Under the pieces are notes generated by a model. It did not search any database. It was given only the letters and a program-made list of their open reading frames with translations, and was not told the origin of the DNA. From Brevibacillus massiliensis (GTDB lineage: Bacteria; Bacillota; Bacilli; Brevibacillales; Brevibacillaceae), in NCBI RefSeq assembly GCF_000311785.1, contig NZ_HE978559.1:1-34783 (forward strand): a stretch of 34,783 bases of DNA. The letters are read 5' to 3'. Numbering within the stretch: the first letter of the stretch is position 1; each line of letters opens with the position of its first letter. Positions 6,073 to 13,184 of the stretch are shown here, piece by piece. Made by a program: the position numbers and the translations under genes.

Positions 6073-7107
6073 ATGAAACGGGGAGCTATTTGGTTGGTTT
6101 TGCTGCTGCTACTTTCCGTTTTGACGACAGGCTGCTTCGGTAAGAAATCGCCGGAAGATGTTGTCGGGGATCTGAGCAATACGATGGAAAAATTGACCGG
6201 GTACAAAACTGACGCCGTTTTAACCCTGCAGACAGGTTCAACCCCGCAGAAATACGACGTTCAGGTATGGTACTCAAAGCCGTCGAACTATCGGGTCGCG
6301 CTGACTTCAAAGCAGCGCAACATTACGCAGATCATCCTGCGGAATGACGAGGGAGTTTTTGTTCTCACCCCCCACCTGAACAAAAGCTTCCGGTTCCAGA
6401 GCGGCTGGCCGGAAAACAACGGACCGCTTTACCTGTATGAAACGCTCGTAAGCAGTATCGTCGACGACCCGGAGCGGCAACTGAAGATGGAGAGCAATCA
6501 GTACGTATTCGAGGTAAAAGCCAATTACAGCGGCAACCGTTCATTAACGAAGCAAAAGATATGGATGAGCGAGGATTTTAAACCGGCAAAGGCTGAAATA
6601 ATGGATAGCAACATGAATACCGTGGTCGAAATTACCTTCAGCAATTTTACCTTTAACCCTACCTTTGAAAAGGATGCATTTGACAAGGACCGCAACATGA
6701 CCGGGGCTCTCGGGTCGATTCCTGCCCTTTCCCAGAACGGCATGGCCGGGAAGGCGCCTTCGGGACCATTTGGGGTGATTGTTCCAGAATACGTTCCCGA
6801 CGGGGTGAAACTGATCGGTACGGAATCCTTGACACAAAACGGGGAACCCGTTGTCGTCCTGCACTATCAGGGGGATTCTTCCAATTACAAGCTGATGGAA
6901 TCGCGTCCCAACGCTGCTACGGTTTCTTATGAACAAGGCCTTCCTGTGGATCTTGGCTTTACCATTGGAGTCTTGACCAGCACAAGCGAGCAAAGACGGC
7001 TGCTCACCTGGGAACTGGACGGCGTCGAGTACACACTTACCGGTGATTTGTCCGAAGAGGAAATGGTCCGAGTAGCCAGTTCGACATACGGCGTAAGCGG
7101 AAAATAA
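6073..7107 (+). CDS. ydcC: LolA-like sporulation lipoprotein, YdcC family
   Basis: This 344-residue lipoprotein has a signal segment ending in the lipobox TTGC (Cys at 21) and then a LolA/LolB-like beta-rich fold: repeated strands such as TGYKTDAVLTLQTG, DVQVWYSKPSNYRVAL, and the LRNDEGVFVLTPHLNKSFRF turn. Residues ~240-335 form a second DUF4367-like module (VPEYVPDGVKLIG, EPVVVLHYQG). Position between acpS and alr is the same as ydcC in B. subtilis, a mother-cell sporulation gene of unclear biochemical role. The start ATG 6073 follows AAGGAGG. A perfect terminator follows, so it is separated from alr transcription. Confidence 0.85.
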   Translation: MKRGAIWLVLLLLLSVLTTGCFGKKSPEDVVGDLSNTMEKLTGYKTDAVLTLQTGSTPQKYDVQVWYSKPSNYRVALTSKQRNITQIILRNDEGVFVLTPHLNKSFRFQSGWPENNGPLYLYETLVSSIVDDPERQLKMESNQYVFEVKANYSGNRSLTKQKIWMSEDFKPAKAEIMDSNMNTVVEITFSNFTFNPTFEKDAFDKDRNMTGALGSIPALSQNGMAGKAPSGPFGVIVPEYVPDGVKLIGTESLTQNGEPVVVLHYQGDSSNYKLMESRPNAATVSYEQGLPVDLGFTIGVLTSTSEQRRLLTWELDGVEYTLTGDLSEEEMVRVASSTYGVSGK

Positions 7108-7118
7108 CATGCAGCTGG

Positions 7119-7148
7119 AAAAAGAGGCGGGAATTCCCTCCTCTTTTT
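7119..7148 (+). terminator. Intrinsic terminator after ydcC
   Basis: AAAAAGAGG (7119-7127) pairs with CCTCTTTTT (7140-7148), with an inner GGG/CCC stem and an AATT loop. The T tract is part of the descending arm. Confidence 0.85.
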
Positions 7149-7179
7149 CTTTACAGGCGTAACCGGGGAAATCTGTGAA

Positions 7180-7209
7180 TTGACAGCAGATGCGAAAAAG
7201 CGATAATAT
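7180..7209 (+). promoter_or_regulatory. Strong sigma-A promoter
   Basis: A perfect TTGACA (7180-7185) is followed after 18 bases by TATAAT-like TAATAT (7204-7209). It should start transcription near 7216, serving the small membrane protein and probably alr. Confidence 0.8.
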
Positions 7210-7243
7210 ACGCGTATGTATGTCGAGAGGTGACGGCTTAGGA

Positions 7244-7684
7244 ATGAAACCGAAAGATGCAGAGGTTTTGTATCAAGCGGAATCTGCTTATGGCGATTTG
7301 CTTTTACGAAAAAACTTTAAAATGCGGATCATCGAAGTGCTGGTTTTTATTTTCTGCATCTTGCTTGCGTCCATTTTTATTGATTCGCAAAGCGTTCAGT
7401 TTAAAGTGATTGCCATAGGGATTGCGATTGCCGTCGTAGGTCTTGCGCCATTTGCCTACAAAGCGGTCTTGCGCCCTCGCTATACGCTGACCAGAACGCA
7501 TCTGATCATCTCAATGGGAAACAAGGAGACGGCGTATCCTCTAAGCGAGGTAGAGGAGGCAATCGAGGGGCGTCACTTCTACAAGATAAACGGGAAGCGG
7601 TATTCGCTGATGGTCTCGCGCGACTTCCTGGCAAAATTAAACGAACAGCTGCTGCGATTCAAACGAAAGAATAAGAGGCGATAG
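7244..7684 (+). CDS. Small two-helix membrane protein with PH-like tail
   Basis: This is a 146-residue protein of unknown function. Two adjacent hydrophobic segments lie at about residues 29-46 (EVLVFIFCILLASIF) and 52-71 (VIAIGIAIAVVGLAPF). A soluble part of alternating strands follows (RYTLTRTHLIISMGN, YPLSEVEEAIEG), recalling bacterial PH-like or YcxB-type membrane proteins, ending in a highly basic tail. ATG 7244 is chosen because the promoter at 7180-7209 rules out the earlier in-frame ATG at 7190, and AGAGGTGA lies just upstream. Its stop is 2 bases from the alr start, so the two genes are transcribed and probably translated together. B. subtilis has no gene at this position. Confidence 0.75.
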   Translation: MKPKDAEVLYQAESAYGDLLLRKNFKMRIIEVLVFIFCILLASIFIDSQSVQFKVIAIGIAIAVVGLAPFAYKAVLRPRYTLTRTHLIISMGNKETAYPLSEVEEAIEGRHFYKINGKRYSLMVSRDFLAKLNEQLLRFKRKNKRR

Positions 7685-7686
7685 TA

Positions 7687-8871
7687 ATGAGGCAGTATTG
7701 TCGCAATACGTGGGCGGAAATCGATCTGGATGCCATACGTGCAAACGTTCAGGCTTTTCGCCGCCACATTCCCGAACGGACGGAGATCATGGCCGTCGTC
7801 AAGGCAGACGGTTATGGACACGGGGCACTTCAAGTTGGACAAGAAGCCCTGGCCAGCGGTGCAAGCTCTTTGGCCGTAGCTTTATTGGATGAAGCGATTG
7901 CGCTCCGCCGGGCAGGAATAACCGCTCCAATACTCGTATTGGGCTACACACCGTCCGACGCAGCGGAAGAAGCCTTGAGGTGGAACATCGAGCTTACCGT
8001 CTACCAGCGCAAATGGGTGCAAGAGGTACAGCAAAGGCTGCACGGACAGGCAGAACAGGACGAACCGCTGCGGCTGCATGTCAAGGTCGATACCGGGATG
8101 GGCAGGCTTGGAGTTCGGACGGAAGCGGAACTGGTTGAACTGGTTGAGGCAATCCGCGGAAGCCGTTTGTTTCGCTGGACGGGCATTTTTACCCACTTTG
8201 CCTGTGCAGACGAAGAAGATACGTCCCATGTCCTGCAGCAGCATGTGAAATTCCAAGCGTTATTACAAATGTTACAGGCAAGGGGATATCAACTGCCCAA
8301 GGTTCACTGCTGCAACAGTGCGGCAGCGATTGTCTTTCCGCAATGGGGGTATGATATGATCCGCTTAGGCATAAGTTTATACGGACTATACCCTTCGCCT
8401 TATCTCAGACAGCGCAGGGACCTGACATTGACTCCGGCGCTGTCGCTAAAAACCAGTATCGCCCATGTGAAAATGCCCGAGGAAGCGTATACGGTCAGCT
8501 ACGGCGCTACCTACACGGCGTCTGCCGGAGAACAGGTAGCCACACTGCCTGTAGGCTATGCAGACGGATATTCGCGGATGCTGTCCAACCGCGGTTATGT
8601 GCTGCATCGCGGCAACCGCGTGCCGATTGTCGGGAGAGTCTGCATGGACCAGTTGATGATCAAGATTGAACAGAAAAACGCGGAAGTTGGCGACGAGGTT
8701 GTCCTATACGGCAGACAGGGAGACGAAGAGATCAGCCTTGACGAGGTGGCAGCCGAGCTGGGGACGATCAACTATGAGGTCGCTTGCATGTTGAACCGTC
8801 GTGTCCCTCGCGTCTACCTGCGGGATGGAAAGATCACACAGGTAGCAAATCCAATCGTCAATATATGCTAA
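7687..8871 (+). CDS. alr: Alanine racemase
   Basis: This PLP enzyme interconverts L- and D-alanine for peptidoglycan synthesis (or spore germination control). The length of 394 residues is normal. The PLP lysine is K39 in AVVKADGYGHG, in an N-terminal TIM barrel. The catalytic tyrosine is Y272 in VSYGATYTA, and the C-terminal beta domain carries PVGYADGYSR and VGRVCMDQ. ATG 7687 directly follows the preceding gene, with GAGGCG upstream. Gene order alr-ndoAI-ndoA is conserved with Bacillus. No terminator is obvious after it. Confidence 0.97.
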   Translation: MRQYCRNTWAEIDLDAIRANVQAFRRHIPERTEIMAVVKADGYGHGALQVGQEALASGASSLAVALLDEAIALRRAGITAPILVLGYTPSDAAEEALRWNIELTVYQRKWVQEVQQRLHGQAEQDEPLRLHVKVDTGMGRLGVRTEAELVELVEAIRGSRLFRWTGIFTHFACADEEDTSHVLQQHVKFQALLQMLQARGYQLPKVHCCNSAAAIVFPQWGYDMIRLGISLYGLYPSPYLRQRRDLTLTPALSLKTSIAHVKMPEEAYTVSYGATYTASAGEQVATLPVGYADGYSRMLSNRGYVLHRGNRVPIVGRVCMDQLMIKIEQKNAEVGDEVVLYGRQGDEEISLDEVAAELGTINYEVACMLNRRVPRVYLRDGKITQVANPIVNIC

Positions 8872-8884
8872 AATGCTTTACCGT

Positions 8885-8917
8885 TTGACAAGCAGGATTT
8901 TCGCGTAATACCGCGAA
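8885..8917 (+). promoter_or_regulatory. Palindrome over a possible promoter before ndoAI
   Basis: TTGACA at 8885-8890 and TAATAC at 8906-8911 form a promoter-like pair with a short 15-base spacer. The -10 is exactly framed by the inverted repeat TTCGCG (8900-8905) and CGCGAA (8912-8917). Such a symmetric site over a -10 could be an operator, perhaps for the ribbon-helix-helix antitoxin encoded downstream. Confidence 0.35.
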
Positions 8918-8951
8918 TAGTTTACCTGATACACCGGCAATATGTATATTT

Positions 8952-8980
8952 TTGCATACGGTTCGACATAATGGTATTGT
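8952..8980 (+). promoter_or_regulatory. Predicted sigma-A promoter of ndoAI-ndoA
   Basis: TTGCAT at 8952-8957 and TATTGT at 8975-8980 have a 17-base spacer and lie 66 bases before the antitoxin start. Confidence 0.5.
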
Positions 8981-9045
8981 TGCTAGCGGAATCGCGGTAC
9001 GGGAATTAGACAGATGTAATGGCCATGGTTGGAGGTGGGTATGTC

Positions 9046-9324
9046 TTGTCGAAGACAAACACGAAACGCATAATGATCAGCTTGCCGCAGAACCTTTTAC
9101 AGGAAGTGGATGGCGTAGTGGAAAAAGAAAAATCCAATCGCAGCGAATTGATTCGCCAGGCGATGAGTTTGTATCTAAAAGAACGTAAAAAACGCTTTAT
9201 CCGCGAGACGATGCAAAAGGGCTACATTGAGATGGCCAAAATCAACTTAAAGATGGCATCGGAGGCATTTGAGGCGGAAGAAGAAGCCGATCACACCTTG
9301 GACCGCTTAGTTAGCGGGGTGTAG
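9046..9324 (+). CDS. ndoAI: EndoAI antitoxin (ribbon-helix-helix)
   Basis: This 92-residue antitoxin neutralises the EndoA (MazF-type) RNase. Residues 1-45 form a ribbon-helix-helix DNA-binding fold (KRIMISLPQNLLQEVDG, then RSELIRQAMSLYL). The C-terminal half (MQKGYIEMAKINLKMASEA, ending RLVSGV) is the toxin-binding tail and closely follows the B. subtilis protein. I start it at TTG 9046, seven bases after TTGGAGGTGGG; the earlier in-frame ATG codons at 9019 and 9025 lie before that ribosome site. The toxin gene follows after 3 bases, giving coupled translation. Confidence 0.93.
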   Translation: MSKTNTKRIMISLPQNLLQEVDGVVEKEKSNRSELIRQAMSLYLKERKKRFIRETMQKGYIEMAKINLKMASEAFEAEEEADHTLDRLVSGV

Positions 9325-9327
9325 CTG

Positions 9328-9678
9328 GTGATTGTCAAACGTGGCGATGTGTTTTTTGCAGATCTTTCACCTGTCGTCGGCTCTGAACAGGGAGGAGTTC
9401 GACCTGTATTAGTCATTCAAAACGATATTGGCAATCGGTTTAGTCCGACCGTCATCGTCGCTGCTATCACCGCTCAGATCCAAAAGGCAAAGTTACCCAC
9501 TCACGTGGAAATCGACTCGAAATTGTACGGGTTTGATCGCGACTCCGTCATCCTGTTGGAGCAGATTCGGACCATTGACAAGCAGCGCCTTACGGATAAG
9601 ATTACGCATCTTGACGATGAGATGATGGAACGTGTGAATGATTCGCTCCAGATAAGTTTGGGATTAATCGACTTTTAA
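9328..9678 (+). CDS. ndoA: EndoA endoribonuclease toxin (MazF/PemK family)
   Basis: This is a 116-residue sequence-specific mRNA endonuclease; the B. subtilis enzyme cuts at UACAU. It is nearly identical in pattern to that protein: [32 protein letters not shown], then [20 protein letters not shown] and the C-terminal [13 protein letters not shown]. The conserved GDVFFADL and (S)EQGG.RPV loops hold the RNA-binding and catalytic Arg. The start is GTG 9328, 3 bases after the antitoxin stop. A terminator follows, so the toxin-antitoxin unit is separate from the rsb operon. Confidence 0.97.
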   Translation: MIVKRGDVFFADLSPVVGSEQGGVRPVLVIQNDIGNRFSPTVIVAAITAQIQKAKLPTHVEIDSKLYGFDRDSVILLEQIRTIDKQRLTDKITHLDDEMMERVNDSLQISLGLIDF

Positions 9679-9684
9679 CAGTAG

Positions 9685-9724
9685 AAAACCACTCATACCT
9701 GAACAGGTTAAGTGGTTTTTTTTT
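9685..9724 (+). terminator. Intrinsic terminator after ndoA
   Basis: AAAACCACT (9685-9693) pairs with AGTGGTTTT (9711-9719). An inner ACCTG/CAGGT stem and a long T tract complete it. Confidence 0.88.
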
Positions 9725-9730
9725 CCGCAT

Positions 9731-9749
9731 AGGAAAGCACAGCTTTCCT
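9731..9749. repeat. Short perfect hairpin
   Basis: AGGAAAGC (9731-9738) and GCTTTCCT (9742-9749) flank a three-base loop. It lies between the ndoA terminator and palindromic repeat copy B, and lacks a T tract. Confidence 0.55.
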
Positions 9750-9764
9750 ATCGGCATAAAAGGG

Positions 9765-9824
9765 TTACACCAAAGAAGAACCGGCTTCATCGAAAAGGCT
9801 TCGATAGAAGCTTTTTTAGTGTAA
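9765..9824. repeat. Dispersed palindromic repeat, copy B
   Basis: The ends TTACACCAAA (9765-9774) and TTTAGTGTAA (9815-9824) pair with one G-T. Inside, GCTTCATCGAA (9784-9794) pairs with TTCGATAGAAGC (9800-9811) with one bulge, followed by six T. The core 9768-9820 matches copy A at 923-976. Like copy A it follows an ordinary terminator, and it lies about 140 bases before rsbT. Confidence 0.72.
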
Positions 9825-9961
9825 TTATCTTTTTGTCACTTTTGTTACCATTAAAGCAGGATTTGCGGCTTGCGATAGCGAATAAACAACAACAGAAAAT
9901 CAGACAAAATTTGACACGTGGCACTGGGGACGAAAGATTTCAGGCGAAGGGAGTCGCAGTC

Positions 9962-10363
9962 ATGGCCGTGGTTTATCGCATACCGATACATACAGAGCAA
10001 GACATCGTCCTTGCCAGACAGACGGGTCGAAATATTGCAAAAGATTTAAACTTCGGTAACATTGTTCAATCAAGGATTGCCACGGCGATTTCTGAACTGG
10101 CGCGAAATATCTTTCTTTACGCTGAAAAGGGGACGGTCACGATTACTCCCATCGAGCGGGGCAAAGCCATCGGACTCAGGATTGTGGCGGAAGACCAAGG
10201 GCCGGGTATACGAGATATACGCAAGGCGATGGAGGATGGTTACTCTACTTCGGGAGCGCTGGGCGCCGGTCTGCCTGCTGTCAAGCGGTTAATGGACGAG
10301 TTCTCCATTCAAAGCATCCCCGGCAAGGGAACCTCTGTGACAGTGATAAAGTGGAGCGATTGA
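9962..10363 (+). CDS. rsbT: Serine/threonine kinase RsbT, sigma-B switch
   Basis: RsbT is a GHKL-type ATPase/kinase that, when released from the stressosome, binds and activates the RsbU phosphatase. The protein has 133 residues, as in B. subtilis, and the same motif order: QDIVLARQTGRNIAKDL, N-box ISELARNIFLYA, G1 EDQGPGIRDIRKAMEDG, and G2 GALGAGLPAVKRLMDEFS. ATG 9962 follows AAGGGAG; the frame is open upstream to 9833 but without family similarity. A perfect TTGACA at 9911-9916 with a weak AAGATT may be its promoter. Its usual partners rsbR and rsbS are not upstream here. Confidence 0.93.
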   Translation: MAVVYRIPIHTEQDIVLARQTGRNIAKDLNFGNIVQSRIATAISELARNIFLYAEKGTVTITPIERGKAIGLRIVAEDQGPGIRDIRKAMEDGYSTSGALGAGLPAVKRLMDEFSIQSIPGKGTSVTVIKWSD

Positions 10364-10379
10364 AAGGGGATTTTTTTCG

Positions 10380-11384
10380 ATGGCCCGGCAAGAATGGGAA
10401 GATGAATACCGAAAGATTTTACAGGCCTTTCTAAGAGGTCGGGGAGAAGACCAGTTGTACCTTGGCCAACAGCTTAGCAAATGGCTTCGGGCACATCACG
10501 TAGCACCGGAAGAAATCGTGGACTTTCATGTACGGGCACTGGCAGAGACTGTGGAACTGCCTGAGCTCGTCAAGGATTCGTTCCAATTATTGACAGAGGT
10601 TATGATAGAATATGGAATAGCCTTTCGGGAATATCGCAGTTTGCGGAGCAGGCAGCAGCAGCTCGAATCGGAAATAGAAGTGGCCGCTACCATGCAGCAG
10701 ACGCTGCTTCCCCGCACCTCTCCACAGTTTGATCAGGTTGAGATCGGGCTGATCAGTGTACCGGCCAAGCAGATGAGCGGAGATTACTATAATTTTGCCA
10801 AACATGACGATCAAGTATTTAGCGTGGCGCTTGCAGATATTATTGGCAAGGGCATTCCGGCCGCCCTTTGCATGTCGATGATCAAGTACGCGATGGACAG
10901 CTTTTTGGATCAGCGGATCACCCCGGCTGCAATGCTTGGCCGCCTCAACGGCGTGGTGGAGCGCAATATCGAGCCCGGCATGTTTATCACCATGTTTTAT
11001 GGGATGTACGATACCTGCCTGCACCGTTTCCGTTACGCTGTCGCCGGCCACGAGCCGGGATTTTGGTACCGTGCCTCCAAAGGGCGTCTGTACGATTTGG
11101 AAAGCCGGGGGCTGGTATTGGGTGTCACGCCTGATGTGGATTACCAGGAGTACGAGATTGATATAGAGCCGGGAGATCTGTTGATCCTGATGACAGATGG
11201 CGTAACCGAACGCAAGGTAGGGGGCCGCTTTTTGCAGCGGGAAAATATTGCCGATCTCATCCAGGCAGAGATCGGCTCTCCGGCACAGCAAATCGCTGAA
11301 AATCTCTATCGAAAGCTTCTACTGCTGTCCAATCTGGAATTACCTGATGATCATACGATGATTGTGATTCGCCGGGTCGTGTAA
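10380..11384 (+). CDS. rsbU: PP2C-type phosphatase RsbU
   Basis: RsbU dephosphorylates RsbV-P, freeing RsbV to capture RsbW and release sigma-B. It has 334 residues. The N-terminal four-helix RsbT-binding domain spans about 1-85, including APEEIVDFHVRAL and LLTEVMIEYGIAFREY. A linker helix (ESEIEVAATMQQTLLP) leads to the SpoIIE/PP2C domain with SVPAKQMSGDYYNF, ADIIGKGIPAALCMSMIK, AGHEPGFWYR, LMTDGVTE and the final LPDDHTMIVI, which hold the metal-binding aspartates. ATG 10380 has AAAGGGGA upstream; rsbT ends 16 bases earlier. It is closely similar to the B. subtilis enzyme throughout. Confidence 0.95.
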   Translation: MARQEWEDEYRKILQAFLRGRGEDQLYLGQQLSKWLRAHHVAPEEIVDFHVRALAETVELPELVKDSFQLLTEVMIEYGIAFREYRSLRSRQQQLESEIEVAATMQQTLLPRTSPQFDQVEIGLISVPAKQMSGDYYNFAKHDDQVFSVALADIIGKGIPAALCMSMIKYAMDSFLDQRITPAAMLGRLNGVVERNIEPGMFITMFYGMYDTCLHRFRYAVAGHEPGFWYRASKGRLYDLESRGLVLGVTPDVDYQEYEIDIEPGDLLILMTDGVTERKVGGRFLQRENIADLIQAEIGSPAQQIAENLYRKLLLLSNLELPDDHTMIVIRRVV

Positions 11385-11412
11385 AGTCTTGGCAGGGAAG
11401 GAAGGATACACG

Positions 11413-11814
11413 ATGAACATAACAATGCAGACAATAGCGATTCAAAATGGGACCAAACTGCTGGTAGCGGGCGAAGTGGATGCACATACGGCGCCTCAGC
11501 TCTCCGATCAACTCGTCCCATTGGTTCAGCGGCCGGCCAATCAAAGCGTGGTGGTTGATCTGGCAGAGGTTTCGTACCTGGACAGTACGGGGCTTGGCGT
11601 ATTCGTAGGCGCGTTGAAACTGTCCCAGCAGACGGGCTGCAGGCTGTCCATTCAAAATGTTACACCTCGCATCGAACGGTTGTTTCGGATTACCGGCCTC
11701 ATCGATATCATTCCAGTGACTCCTCGGGCGGAATCTGTGGCCGGACAACAGGATCAGGCTTCCTTGCAAAAGCGGTTTGACGTGGTTTCAGCTGATCCGA
11801 AGGAGGAACCGTAA
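11413..11814 (+). CDS. rsbV: Anti-anti-sigma factor RsbV
   Basis: RsbV is a STAS-domain protein that binds RsbW when unphosphorylated. The STAS fold covers about residues 1-108, with the phosphorylated serine S58 in YLDSTGLGVFVG. It has 133 residues, about 24 more than B. subtilis RsbV (109), because of a hydrophilic C-terminal tail (after TPRAESVAG) of unknown role. ATG 11413 lies seven bases after GGAAGGA; the upstream frame to 11389 is not used. Its stop overlaps the rsbW start by one base (TAATG), giving coupled synthesis. Confidence 0.93.
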   Translation: MNITMQTIAIQNGTKLLVAGEVDAHTAPQLSDQLVPLVQRPANQSVVVDLAEVSYLDSTGLGVFVGALKLSQQTGCRLSIQNVTPRIERLFRITGLIDIIPVTPRAESVAGQQDQASLQKRFDVVSADPKEEP

Positions 11815-12305
11815 TGGGTGAAAAACGTGATGGCGACAAGATTGAGCTGACGTTTCCTGCCCGGACTGATTACATCGGCGTTGCTCGCCTGATGGTTTCC
11901 GGTGTCGCCAACCGACTTGGCTTTTCTTATGAAGACATTGAGGATATCAAGCTGGCTGTTGCGGAGGCTTGCACCAATGCCGTTCGCCATGCGTACCAGG
12001 AGGAGCATATTGGTCAGGTGCTGATTCAATGCCTGGTGAGGCAAGATTGTCTGGAGATCATTGTCGCTGATCAAGGTTCCAGTTTTGATCTGGAGGGAAT
12101 GAAAGCAAAGCTTGGGCCGATCGACAAGCATCGCGATATTGCTGACTTGACTGAGGGGGGGCTTGGTCTCTACCTGATTCACAGCTTGATGGACAAGGTG
12201 GAAATCAGTGAGAATCAGGGAGTTGTCGTGGCGATGACGAAGTACGTTGTGCGGGATGGGGAGGCAAAAGGTGTCGACGAAATCACAAGCAATCGGAATC
12301 AATAA
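11814..12305 (+). CDS. rsbW: Anti-sigma-B factor and kinase RsbW
   Basis: RsbW binds sigma-B and, by phosphorylating RsbV on serine, keeps the switch off. The 163-residue GHKL protein shows the N-box EACTNAVRHAY, G1 ADQGSSFDL and the G2 loop EGGLGLYLIHSLMD. AAGGAGGAACCG lies just upstream of ATG 11814, which overlaps the rsbV stop. Its 3' end overlaps sigB by 35 bases, so the three genes are tightly coupled. I see no clear sigma-B-type promoter (GTTT/GGGTAT) ahead of rsbV, unlike B. subtilis. Confidence 0.95.
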   Translation: MGEKRDGDKIELTFPARTDYIGVARLMVSGVANRLGFSYEDIEDIKLAVAEACTNAVRHAYQEEHIGQVLIQCLVRQDCLEIIVADQGSSFDLEGMKAKLGPIDKHRDIADLTEGGLGLYLIHSLMDKVEISENQGVVVAMTKYVVRDGEAKGVDEITSNRNQ

Positions 12306-13062
12306 GGCAGACGTTTGCGAGCTCATCGCCCTGTATCAGCAGGATGGGGACGAGGAGGTCCAGCAGCAGCTCGTGATGAACTACAGAGGGATGGTGGAGT
12401 CCCTGGCAACGCGGTTTGCGTACGGCAATGAACCGCTGGAGGATCTGGTTCAGGTCGGCATGATCGGCCTCTTGGCTGCCTTCAAGCGTTACGACCCGTC
12501 ATTTGGCCGCAGTTTTGAAAGCTTTGCCATCCCTACCATCGTTGGCGAGATCAAGCGGTATATCCGCGACAAAACGTGGAGCGTACACGTGCCCAGGCGG
12601 ATTAAGGAGCTAGGTCCGAAAATTAAGAAAGCGGTTGACCATCTTACAGTAGAACTTCAACGTTCCCCACAAATTGAAGATATCGCTCGGCACATTAACG
12701 TAAGTGAAGAGGAAGTTCTTGAGACGATGGAGATGACGCGAAACTATCATGCTTTGTCTGTCGACACCGAGATTGAAGCGGATAGCGACGGCAGTACCGT
12801 TACTTTGCTCGATTTGATCGGCAGCGAGGAGGAAGAGTACGGCCGCGTTGAGCGGCAGTTGACCCTGTCCAAGGCGCTGCACGTGCTCAGCGAGCGGGAA
12901 AAGGAAATCATCTATCTTACTTTTTACGACAATCTCAGCCAAAAGCAGGCCGGTGATTTATTGGGTATCTCGCAAATGCACGTATCCCGGTTGCAGCGCC
13001 GGGCTCTTTCCAAGCTGCGCGAGGCGCTGTGGCATGACGCGAACGCACTGGTTGAAAAATGA
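12271..13062 (+). CDS. sigB: General stress sigma factor sigma-B
   Basis: This 263-residue sigma-70-family factor is released under stress by the RsbV/RsbW switch. Region 2 includes EDLVQVGMIGLLAAFKRYD and SFAIPTIVGEIKRYIRDKTW. Region 3 starts at VPRRIKELGPKIKKAVD. Region 4 has LSEREKEIIYLTFYDNLSQ and the helix-turn-helix LLGISQMHVSRLQRRAL. GTG 12271 is chosen for GGGGAGG eight bases upstream, giving the usual length; an in-frame ATG at 12247 is less well placed. It is the last gene of the operon: rsbX, which follows sigB in B. subtilis, is absent and a terminator follows. Confidence 0.95.
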   Translation: MSTKSQAIGINKADVCELIALYQQDGDEEVQQQLVMNYRGMVESLATRFAYGNEPLEDLVQVGMIGLLAAFKRYDPSFGRSFESFAIPTIVGEIKRYIRDKTWSVHVPRRIKELGPKIKKAVDHLTVELQRSPQIEDIARHINVSEEEVLETMEMTRNYHALSVDTEIEADSDGSTVTLLDLIGSEEEEYGRVERQLTLSKALHVLSEREKEIIYLTFYDNLSQKQAGDLLGISQMHVSRLQRRALSKLREALWHDANALVEK

Positions 13063-13066
13063 CCTG

Positions 13067-13101
13067 GGGAAGCCGGAAGACAAAGAGGCTTCCCTGTTTT
13101 C
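13067..13101 (+). terminator. Intrinsic terminator after sigB
   Basis: GGGAAGCC (13067-13074) pairs with GGCTTCCC (13087-13094), followed by TGTTTTC. Confidence 0.75.
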
Positions 13102-13184
13102 ATAGGTTCCCCATTCCGGTTTCCGCTCCGCTTTATGATACAATAAACATGGATTTTGGCTGAATACAGGAGGATGTACAGCTC

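Noticed and set aside
7190-7243. Longer N-terminus for the membrane protein before alr, starting at ATG 7190
   Set aside because: ATG 7190 lies between the -35 and -10 of the promoter, so it cannot be in that transcript; ATG 7244 has a ribosome site.
923-9824. The palindromic repeat considered as integron attC sites or a CRISPR array
   Set aside because: No attC core sites or integrase, and only widely spaced single copies rather than regularly spaced repeats.
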